This document shows, one piece after another, positions 1-5,209 of a stretch of 11,180 nt of DNA. Both the position numbers and the translations under genes were made by a program. The notes under the pieces were generated by a model. It was not told where the DNA came from and searched no databases. It saw only the letters and a program-made list of their open reading frames with translations. Location: NCBI GenBank assembly GCA_934662525.1, contig CAKUKJ010000042.1, positions 1-11,180 on the forward strand, written 5' to 3'. The number at the start of each line of letters is the position of its first letter. The stretch's first letter is position 1. The stretch is from an uncultured Coriobacteriales bacterium. GTDB lineage: Bacteria; Actinomycetota; Coriobacteriia; Coriobacteriales; UMGS124.

Positions 1-22
1 CCGCAGTGTTCTGAAGAAGTAA
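1..22 (+). CDS. Possible 3' end of an upstream gene
   Basis: In frame 2 the window opens with the codons RSVLKK followed by TAA at 20-22, and an intrinsic terminator hairpin begins 15 bases later. That arrangement is what the end of a coding region looks like, but six codons cannot identify a product or prove coding. If real, it would be the gene directly upstream of the ECF transporter genes, and could be a substrate-binding S component or something unrelated. Confidence 0.22.
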
Positions 23-36
23 GCGTTTCTTGAATC

Positions 37-64
37 AAAGCCCCGTTTTAAAAGCGGGGCTTTT
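37..64 (+). terminator. Intrinsic (rho-independent) terminator upstream of the ECF genes
   Basis: A nine-base perfect stem (37-45, AAAGCCCCG, with 55-63, CGGGGCTTT) closes a loop that can pair further (T46-G54, T47-A53, T48-A52), and the 3' arm runs into a T tract at 61-64. This is a classic intrinsic terminator for transcription entering from the left. It lies only about 37 bases before the chosen start codon of the first ECF ATPase. Confidence 0.8.
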
Positions 65-89
65 CATTTAGTGCTGACTTTCGGTGTTT

Positions 90-93
90 GGAG
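90..93 (+). promoter_or_regulatory. Ribosome binding site deciding the start of the first ECF ATPase
   Basis: GGAG at 90-93 lies seven bases before the GTG at 101. The alternative in-frame GTG at 71 has no comparable purine-rich site, lies directly after the terminator T tract, and would add ten residues that precede the normal start of this ATPase fold. GTG 101 is therefore preferred. Confidence 0.65.
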
Positions 94-100
94 AAGCGAC

Positions 101-940
101 GTGATAGAAGTCCGTGAGCTTGCTTTTTGCTACAAAGGGGCCAGTCACCCTGCAATATGTGATATCAATCTCGATATTCAGGACGGCAGCTTTGTCGGCA
201 TCACAGGCGCGGCTGGTGCCGGCAAATCGACGCTGACCTATGCCCTTAACGGCATTGTTCCCCACTGCTATGCAGGTGACTTTTATGGCTCTGTACGTAT
301 AGACGGCCTTGATACCGCAGATACGCGCTTGACTGATATCTCCAGGCTTGTGGGAAGCGTCTGTCAGGATGTTGACAGCCAGATGGTGTCGTCTGTTGTT
401 GAGGACGAGATGCTGTATGGACTGGAGAACTTCGCCATTTCTCACGATGAGATTCTGCCTCGCATCGATGACGCGTTGCGCTCGATGGGAATTGCCGACC
501 TTCGAGACCGGTCGATTTCCAGTTTGTCAGGTGGGCAAAAGCAGAAAGTGGCAATCGCTTCCATTCTCGCGCTGCAGCCGCGTGTCCTGGTCCTGGATGA
601 GCCCACGGCAGAGCTTGACCCTGCTAGCTCCCTGAATGTGTTCAAACTTTTGAAGGACTGCGCTCGCAAGTCGGGAACGACGGTGTTCGTCGTTGAACAG
701 AAGATCGCTCTGCTCAGTGATTTTTGCGACATGCTCCTCATCATGGAGAACGGGCGCATCCGATTTCAAGGTACCCCGGATGAGGTGCTCGAGCATTCTG
801 AGGAATTGCTTGCCATGGGAGTGAACTGCCCTCGGTCCACGACGCTGGTCAATCGCCTGCGTGCGCGAGGCTTGTATTGCGGCAAAGCTGTTCGCAACGT
901 GCCCCAAGCGGTACGGGCATGCGAGGAGGCCCTGCGATGA
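101..940 (+). CDS. ecfA1: ECF transporter energy-coupling ATPase (EcfA, first subunit)
   Basis: This is a 279-residue ABC ATPase that powers an energy-coupling factor (ECF) importer for a vitamin or other micronutrient, acting as a heterodimer at the inner face of the membrane with the next gene's product and EcfT. Visible motifs: Walker A GAAGAGKST (36-44), Q-loop Gln89, canonical signature LSGGQ (142-146), Walker B VLVLDE with Glu167, and D-loop ELDP (171-174). At the switch (H-loop) position the sequence is VVEQK, so Gln200 replaces the usual His. The NGIVPHCY stretch after Walker A and GLEN at 107-110 resemble the first ATPase half of YkoD-type double ATPases rather than cobalt CbiO; this is a family impression. 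The start is GTG 101, supported by GGAG seven bases upstream. The stop overlaps the next start by four bases (ATGA). The substrate cannot be told because no S component is in the window. Confidence 0.9.
   Translation: MIEVRELAFCYKGASHPAICDINLDIQDGSFVGITGAAGAGKSTLTYALNGIVPHCYAGDFYGSVRIDGLDTADTRLTDISRLVGSVCQDVDSQMVSSVVEDEMLYGLENFAISHDEILPRIDDALRSMGIADLRDRSISSLSGGQKQKVAIASILALQPRVLVLDEPTAELDPASSLNVFKLLKDCARKSGTTVFVVEQKIALLSDFCDMLLIMENGRIRFQGTPDEVLEHSEELLAMGVNCPRSTTLVNRLRARGLYCGKAVRNVPQAVRACEEALR
924..929 (+). promoter_or_regulatory. Ribosome binding site for the second ECF ATPase
   Basis: A perfect AGGAGG at 924-929 sits seven bases before ATG 937, inside the end of the preceding gene. It fixes the start at the ATGA overlap. 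The open frame extends further upstream (to 877), but those codons lie wholly within the preceding gene and precede the natural N-terminus of the fold. Confidence 0.75.
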
Positions 941-1782
941 TCGAATTCGAGCGTGTCAGCGCTGCATATCCCAATCAGGCTCCAGTGGTGAGGGACGTTT
1001 CGCTTGTCATTGGGAAAGGGGAGTTCGTCGCGTTTGTGGGTACAAACGGGGCCGGCAAGTCTACGACGATGCGCCTTTGCAACGGCTTGCTTAAGCCTAT
1101 ACAGGGACGCGTCTTGCTTGACGGGACGCCTACGACGGCTCTCAGGACGAGCGAGATTGCGCGGCGCGTGGGTTTTTTGTTCCAAAACCCGGATAGACAG
1201 ATCTGCAATTCAACGGTGAGAGATGAGCTGCTTTTTAGCTTTAAGGCACAGCAGGCCGATTTGACGCAGGCGCAGGCCTGTGTCGACCGTCTCATCGATA
1301 GGTTTGGCTTCGATGCCCAGGCCGACCCTTTCCTGCTCAACAGGGGAACTCGCCAGCTTTTGGCACTGGCCTCAGTCGTGGTGTGCGAGCCGGAAGTCCT
1401 TATTCTCGACGAGCCTACGACGGGGCTTGATCACCGGGAGTGCTTGAGGGTGATGGATTATGTACGCGAGCTCAACGAGCATAAAGGAACCACGGTGGTC
1501 ATGGTTTGCCATGACATGGAAGTCGTTGCCGACTATGCCAAACGCGTCATTGTGATGACGGCCGGGCAAGTTGTGGCAGACGGACCTACATTTTCGGTCT
1601 TACGTGACCAAGGCGCTACGGCAATGGCCGATATCGTGCCCCCGCAGATCGTCGACATCTCAATGAGATTGTCGGATACGCGCCCAGAGCTGACGGGTTG
1701 CGATGTGGGCAAGGCAAACACGCTGGAAGAGATGGAACGGGCGATTGTGGAGGCTGCGGCGGCAAAGGGAGGCCAGGCATGA
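937..1782 (+). CDS. ecfA2: ECF transporter energy-coupling ATPase (EcfA', second subunit)
   Basis: This 281-residue ABC ATPase is the partner of the preceding subunit; the two form the nucleotide-binding heterodimer that drives EcfT. Motifs: Walker A GTNGAGKST (35-43), Q-loop Gln83 in FLFQNPDRQ, Walker B VLILDE with Glu159, D-loop GLDH, and an intact switch His192 in MVCHD. The signature motif is unusual: LNRGT (134-138) instead of LSGGQ, so the Ser and Gln that contact the ATP of the partner site are both replaced. The C-terminal PPQIVDISMRL segment resembles the tail of known EcfA proteins. The start is the ATG of an ATGA overlap, with AGGAGG seven bases before it. The stop overlaps the EcfT start in the same way, so the three genes should be co-translated. 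Family assignment is firm; the transported substrate is unknown. Confidence 0.9.
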   Translation: MIEFERVSAAYPNQAPVVRDVSLVIGKGEFVAFVGTNGAGKSTTMRLCNGLLKPIQGRVLLDGTPTTALRTSEIARRVGFLFQNPDRQICNSTVRDELLFSFKAQQADLTQAQACVDRLIDRFGFDAQADPFLLNRGTRQLLALASVVVCEPEVLILDEPTTGLDHRECLRVMDYVRELNEHKGTTVVMVCHDMEVVADYAKRVIVMTAGQVVADGPTFSVLRDQGATAMADIVPPQIVDISMRLSDTRPELTGCDVGKANTLEEMERAIVEAAAAKGGQA

Positions 1783-2549
1783 TGACGGGCTTTCTTGAGT
1801 ATGTTCCGGGTGAGAGCCTCATGCATCGGATGAACCCGGTGATAAAGCTCGCATGTGCCTTCCTTATCGCAATCGCCTGCTTTGTGACGACGAGCCCCGT
1901 GCTGCTCGCTTGCGTGCTGGTGCTCGATGTCATTCTTGCCAGGCAGTGCGGAATGCTGCCTCAGGCCATGGGGCTGGCAAAAGCGGTCGCGGCGTTCTCG
2001 ATAATTTTGGCAGCCATCGCCTTGCTGTTTACCCCTGAAGGCGAGAGGCTCGTGTTCCTTCCATGGGGGTACATCGGCACACAAAGCGTTTTCAACGCTT
2101 GTATGGTGATTGCACGGCTTGTGGCGTGTGCCATCCCCCTGTTCCTGGCGTTCTATGTGACGAAGTTGACGGATTTTGCAAACTCCCTGGTTGAGAATGC
2201 TCACATGCCCTACAAGTACGCGTTTGTCTTCACGTCGTGCGTGCGTTTCATTCCTGTCTTCATGAACGACATGGCTGCCATTACAGAGGCTCAGACGGCT
2301 CGCGGCGTCGAGTTTGACGGTGGCCTCGCAAAGAGGATACGCCTCATGGTGCCGTTGTGCGTTCCGCTTCTTGTGAGCTCGGTGCGCAAGACGAACTCTT
2401 CTGCCATTGCGGCCGAGGTTCGCGGATTCTACCTGCGCGGGCATGATTCGGCGTTCAAGCGTTATCCGATAGGGGCTGAGGATGGGGCATGTGTGGCATT
2501 CTGCATCATGCTTCTGGTTCTCGCCATAGTTCAGAGGATAATGCTCTAG
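1779..2549 (+). CDS. ecfT: ECF transporter transmembrane protein EcfT (CbiQ family)
   Basis: This 256-residue membrane protein is the scaffold of an ECF importer; it links the ATPase pair to a substrate-binding S component. It has several hydrophobic segments (about 22-36, 40-55, 66-85, 105-127, 192-202 and 236-252) and a cytoplasmic coupling region carrying the two expected motifs: ARG at 174-176 (in EAQTARGVEF) and VRG at 214-216 (in AAEVRGFYLRG). The arginines of such motifs are known to dock into the ATPases. Two adjacent ATG codons (1779 and 1782) are possible starts. The first is chosen because it forms an ATGA overlap with the preceding gene and lies six bases after AGGGAGG. Length is normal for the family. 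It ends 29 bases before a tRNA gene and has no terminator of its own, so some transcripts may run into the tRNA and stop at the hairpin at 2666. Confidence 0.9.
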   Translation: MMTGFLEYVPGESLMHRMNPVIKLACAFLIAIACFVTTSPVLLACVLVLDVILARQCGMLPQAMGLAKAVAAFSIILAAIALLFTPEGERLVFLPWGYIGTQSVFNACMVIARLVACAIPLFLAFYVTKLTDFANSLVENAHMPYKYAFVFTSCVRFIPVFMNDMAAITEAQTARGVEFDGGLAKRIRLMVPLCVPLLVSSVRKTNSSAIAAEVRGFYLRGHDSAFKRYPIGAEDGACVAFCIMLLVLAIVQRIML

Positions 2550-2557
2550 AGGCGTGT

Positions 2558-2563
2558 TATACT
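2558..2563 (+). promoter_or_regulatory. Probable -10 box of the tRNA-Arg promoter
   Basis: TATACT at 2558-2563 matches the TATAAT consensus at five of six positions. A start about seven bases on would leave a leader of roughly nine bases before the tRNA, a normal distance. No convincing -35 hexamer is seen at 17 bases upstream (2535-2540 reads AGGATA), so the call rests on the -10 box and its position. Confidence 0.4.
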
Positions 2564-2578
2564 ACCTCTTGCTGAAAT

Positions 2579-2654
2579 GCCTTCGTAGCTCAGGGGATAG
2601 AGCACCGCTCTCCTAAAGCGGGTGTCGGCCGTTCGAATCGGCCCGGGGGCACCA
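2579..2654 (+). tRNA. tRNA-Arg, anticodon CCT (reads AGG)
   Basis: The full cloverleaf can be drawn: acceptor GCCTTCG (2579-2585) with CGGGGGC (2644-2650), including two G-U pairs; D arm around GCTC...GAGC; anticodon stem CCGCT (2605-2609) with AGCGG (2617-2621) and a seven-base loop CTCCTAA holding anticodon CCT at 2612-2614; T stem GGCCG (2627-2631) with CGGCC (2639-2643) and loop TTCGAAT. Discriminator A2651 and an encoded CCA (2652-2654) follow. CCT decodes the rare arginine codon AGG. It is followed by a strong terminator. Confidence 0.95.
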
Positions 2655-2665
2655 GGACAAAAACG

Positions 2666-2704
2666 CAGGCCAGAGGGCATAAGCCCTCTGGCCTGTTTTC
2701 GTTT
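2666..2704 (+). terminator. Intrinsic terminator after tRNA-Arg
   Basis: A 13-base perfect stem (CAGGCCAGAGGGC at 2666-2678 with GCCCTCTGGCCTG at 2683-2695) and a four-base loop ATAA are followed by TTTTCGTTT at 2696-2704. It starts 12 bases after the tRNA CCA end and should end tRNA transcripts as well as any read-through from the ECF operon. Confidence 0.92.
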
Positions 2705-2744
2705 CTGAATGTAGTTTTGGGCCGCGTGTACCAAATAAGTACAA

Positions 2745-2782
2745 AACTTGCTCGCAAAGCTGCGGGCCACCGAGCACAAGTT
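2745..2782. repeat. Imperfect inverted repeat in the space between convergent transcripts
   Basis: AACTTGCTCG (2745-2754) is complementary to CGAG-CA-CAAGTT (2771-2782), giving ten pairs with a two-base bulge and a 16-base loop. It has no T tract on either strand and lies between two clear terminators. I see no gene or other site in 2705-2827; this repeat is the only structure there and may be chance or a decayed remnant. Confidence 0.25.
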
Positions 2783-2827
2783 CGAGGGCCTGTTCTATAT
2801 TGCGCGGTGACACATTCCATCAAAATA

Positions 2828-2880
2828 AAGAAGGCCCCGCATCCCATCGCTTGGTTGGCAACGAGAAGCGGGGCCTTCTT
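2828..2880 (-). terminator. Intrinsic terminator of the fhaA-pknB operon
   Basis: A 13-base perfect stem (AAGAAGGCCCCGC at 2828-2840 with GCGGGGCCTTCTT at 2868-2880) encloses a 27-base loop that holds a smaller hairpin (TCG-C-TTG with CAACGA). Read on the minus strand the arm ends in CTTCTT and continues TATTTTG, a T-rich tail; on the plus strand the following bases are GGTGGGG. It therefore works mainly for the minus-strand operon, whose last gene stops 40 bases upstream at 2920. Confidence 0.85.
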
Positions 2881-2919
2881 GGTGGGGTGTCCTGGCTATA
2901 GCCGGAGAGTCAGAACCAA

Positions 2920-5172
2920 CTAGCCTTCGGTGCTGTCGTAAGTAACGTCGCCGTAGACGTAGAGGGTGATGGTCGTGCCTGCGTCGACGGTGGTGTTGGA
3001 GGGCGACATGGCGTAGACCTGGCCAACCAAGTCGCTCGAGGGAGCAGGGTCGCCTGTCTGCACGCTGTAGGAGAGCCCCAACGAGGTGAGCGTGCTCTCA
3101 ACGCTCGAAAGGTCGCCCGTGTAGGAACCGACCGAGACGCTCGGCGTGGGCGCGGTGTAAGAGCTGAAGTAATAGAGCTTGACCGTGCTGCCCTTGGTGA
3201 GCGTTTGGTCGTGGGGGTCGGTGCCGTCGACAAGTCCCACCTTGTCGGCTGAGGATGCGGTCTCCTCTATGAGTTGGACCGATAGCCCGAGGCCCTCGAG
3301 ATAGGCCTTCACGCTCTGATAATCCTGCCCCACATAACTGCCGATGGTCACGTTGTTGGGGTCCTTGCCTTGGCTGATGCCGATGACAACGGTGTCGCCT
3401 TTTTTCACCTGAGAGCCTGAGCCGGGGTTTGTCCAAAGCACGAGGTTCTCTGCAACGTCGTCGTTGTACTCGTAGCGAGTTTCATAGGACACGCCGGCGG
3501 CGTCGAGAATGGCGGTGACGTCCGACAGGTTCCATCCATAGTAGCTGTCAAGCGTGATGCTCTGAGAGCCCTTGCTGAGGCCATAGGTGACCGTGGAGCC
3601 CTTGGCGACGGACTGGTTGGCGGGGGAGAAGGTGACGATGGTGCCTTCTGCATACTGGTCGCTATAGTCGTCGAGTGTGGCGTCGTAGGTCAGCTTCAGG
3701 CCGAGCGCCGCGAGCTTTGCGTTGGCGTCGTCGGGCGTCAGGCCGCGAATATCGTCGAACGTGATCGCGTCGGTGCCAGAGCTCACGACGACGTCGATCT
3801 TTGTGCCGGAGTCCACCATGGTGCCGGAGGCGATGGCCTGGGAGATGACCTTGCCCTTGGTGACGGTGGAGGAGGACTGGGTGGTGACGGTGCCAATGGA
3901 AAGACCGCTGCTGGCAAGCCTGTTCTTGGCCTCGGCCTGAGTCAGGTTTTGGAGGTTGGGAACGGCGACCTGCTCGGTCTTCGTGGTGATGGTGGCGTTG
4001 TTGTCGGGCGTGTTCGAGCTGCTGGGGGCACCAGAGAAGCAGCTGTTGAGGGCAAGGGCGGCAACGACGACAATGGCGACGAGCACGACGATGGCCACGA
4101 CGACGCCGATGCGCGTGGACGCCCCCGTATCCTCGGCACGCCTCAGGCGATCCTCCTCGCGCTGCATGGCCGTGCGGCGCTCGTTCGGCGTGGAGGTGCG
4201 CTCCATGCGGACGGTGCGGTTGGGTCCCGTCTGCTGCTGCAGGGCGGTCATGTTGGGGTTGGAACGCATGACGCTGGTCTGGCCGGCGACCGGCAGCGTG
4301 CGCGTGGTCATGCCGCCGAAGCCGGGAACGTTGACGGGGTTCCCCTGAATGTAAGAGTTGAGCGCGTGGCGCAGCTCATCGGCTGTCTGGTAGCGCTGCG
4401 AGGGGTCCTTGCGCAGCAGGCACATGATGATGGCCTCGAGCGTGGGGTCGAGGTTGGGGTTGATGGCGCGCGGGGGCACGGGCTGCTCGTTGACCTGCTT
4501 CAGCGCCACGCTCACCGCATCGTCGCCCTCGAAGGGGAGCCGGCCCGTGGAGGCCTCGTACATGACCACGCCCAAGGAGTACAAGTCGCTCGTGGGGCCG
4601 AGCTCCTTGCCCTGCGCCTGCTCGGGTGAGACGTAGTGCGCCGTGCCAAGCACGGAGTTTGTTTGGGTGAGGTGGGAGTTCTTGGCGCGAGCGATGCCGA
4701 AGTCCATGACCTTGGCGTCGCCGTTGGGCAAGATCATGATGTTCTGCGGTTTGATATCGCGATGGATGATGTCGTGGGCGTGCGCCACGGCCAGGGCCGA
4801 GCACACCTGGGCGCCGATCTGTGCGACCTTCTTGGGCGCGAGCGCACCATGGGAACGAATGCCGCTCTTGAGGTCGGTGCCGCGCAGGTACTCCATGACG
4901 ATGTAGTACGTGCCCGTCGCCTCGTCGCGGCCCCAGTCGTAGACCTGGACGATGTAGGGGTTCTGCAAGGCTGCCGCCGCGCGCGCCTCCTGGCGGAAGC
5001 GCTGGGCAAACGCGGGGTCGCTGGCATATTGGGGCAGCATGACCTTGATGGCCACCTGGCGGTCGAGCGTGGAGTCCACGCCCTTGTAGACCGTCGCCAT
5101 GCCGCCGGTGCCTACCTGCGACTGGACTATATAGCGATTTCCAAAGACCGTACCGTTAGCGATGCCGGACAT
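2920..5172 (-). CDS. pknB: PASTA-domain Ser/Thr protein kinase PknB
   Basis: This 750-residue membrane kinase phosphorylates cell-wall and division proteins in response to extracellular muropeptides or lipid II bound by its PASTA repeats (known for the family). The kinase domain (about 14-270) is complete: glycine loop GTGGMATV (21-28), Lys43 in VAIKV, HRDIKPQN with catalytic Asp139, DFG 157-159, activation-loop threonines Thr169 and Thr171, and GTAHYVSPEQ (176-185). A juxtamembrane linker (275-353) leads to one membrane helix (355-375). Five PASTA-like repeats follow: about 401-466, 468-535, 537-601, 606-669 and 677-740. The first is canonical (VAVPNLQNLTQAEAK); the last three replace VPNL-x-G with SYxG. 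Mycobacterial PknB has four. The start at 5172 is preferred over ATG 5187 because GGGAG lies eight bases before it. It is last in the operon, 37 bases after the fusion gene, and is followed by a terminator. Confidence 0.95.
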   Translation of the reverse strand: MSGIANGTVFGNRYIVQSQVGTGGMATVYKGVDSTLDRQVAIKVMLPQYASDPAFAQRFRQEARAAAALQNPYIVQVYDWGRDEATGTYYIVMEYLRGTDLKSGIRSHGALAPKKVAQIGAQVCSALAVAHAHDIIHRDIKPQNIMILPNGDAKVMDFGIARAKNSHLTQTNSVLGTAHYVSPEQAQGKELGPTSDLYSLGVVMYEASTGRLPFEGDDAVSVALKQVNEQPVPPRAINPNLDPTLEAIIMCLLRKDPSQRYQTADELRHALNSYIQGNPVNVPGFGGMTTRTLPVAGQTSVMRSNPNMTALQQQTGPNRTVRMERTSTPNERRTAMQREEDRLRRAEDTGASTRIGVVVAIVVLVAIVVVAALALNSCFSGAPSSSNTPDNNATITTKTEQVAVPNLQNLTQAEAKNRLASSGLSIGTVTTQSSSTVTKGKVISQAIASGTMVDSGTKIDVVVSSGTDAITFDDIRGLTPDDANAKLAALGLKLTYDATLDDYSDQYAEGTIVTFSPANQSVAKGSTVTYGLSKGSQSITLDSYYGWNLSDVTAILDAAGVSYETRYEYNDDVAENLVLWTNPGSGSQVKKGDTVVIGISQGKDPNNVTIGSYVGQDYQSVKAYLEGLGLSVQLIEETASSADKVGLVDGTDPHDQTLTKGSTVKLYYFSSYTAPTPSVSVGSYTGDLSSVESTLTSLGLSYSVQTGDPAPSSDLVGQVYAMSPSNTTVDAGTTITLYVYGDVTYDSTEG

Positions 5173-5180
5173 TCTCAGCG

Positions 5181-5185
5181 CTCCC
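5181..5185 (-). promoter_or_regulatory. Ribosome binding site deciding the pknB start
   Basis: On the minus strand GGGAG (plus-strand CTCCC, 5181-5185) lies eight bases before ATG 5172. The competing in-frame ATG at 5187 overlaps this site and has only a weak GATGG before it. The 37-base gap before pknB is the widest within this operon, so pknB appears to have independent translation initiation rather than stop-start coupling. Confidence 0.6.
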
Positions 5186-5209
5186 ATCCATCAAAGTGTT
5201 CGACATTCA

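Noticed and set aside
1533-2444. A 303-codon minus-strand open frame opposite the EcfA2/EcfT genes
   Set aside because: The translation is His/Arg-rich and shows no family. The plus strand carries ATPase and EcfT motifs with ATGA coupling throughout this span.
2579-2654. Possible integration site (attachment repeat) at the tRNA gene
   Set aside because: I found no direct repeat of the tRNA 3' end elsewhere in the window and no integrase or mobile gene.
2796-2801. TATATT resembling a -10 box
   Set aside because: No -35 element at a workable distance and no gene downstream on that strand before the operon terminator.
2546-2923. Small open frames over the tRNA and terminators (2546-2779 and 2590-2847 minus, 2717-2923 plus)
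   Set aside because: They run across a tRNA gene and two terminator hairpins and have no ribosome sites or recognisable domains.
4029-4050. A cysteine just after the PknB membrane helix (LALNSC, residues 373-378) resembling a lipobox
   Set aside because: It is internal, after a 350-residue cytoplasmic kinase region, and the residue at -2 is Asn; it is not an N-terminal lipoprotein signal.
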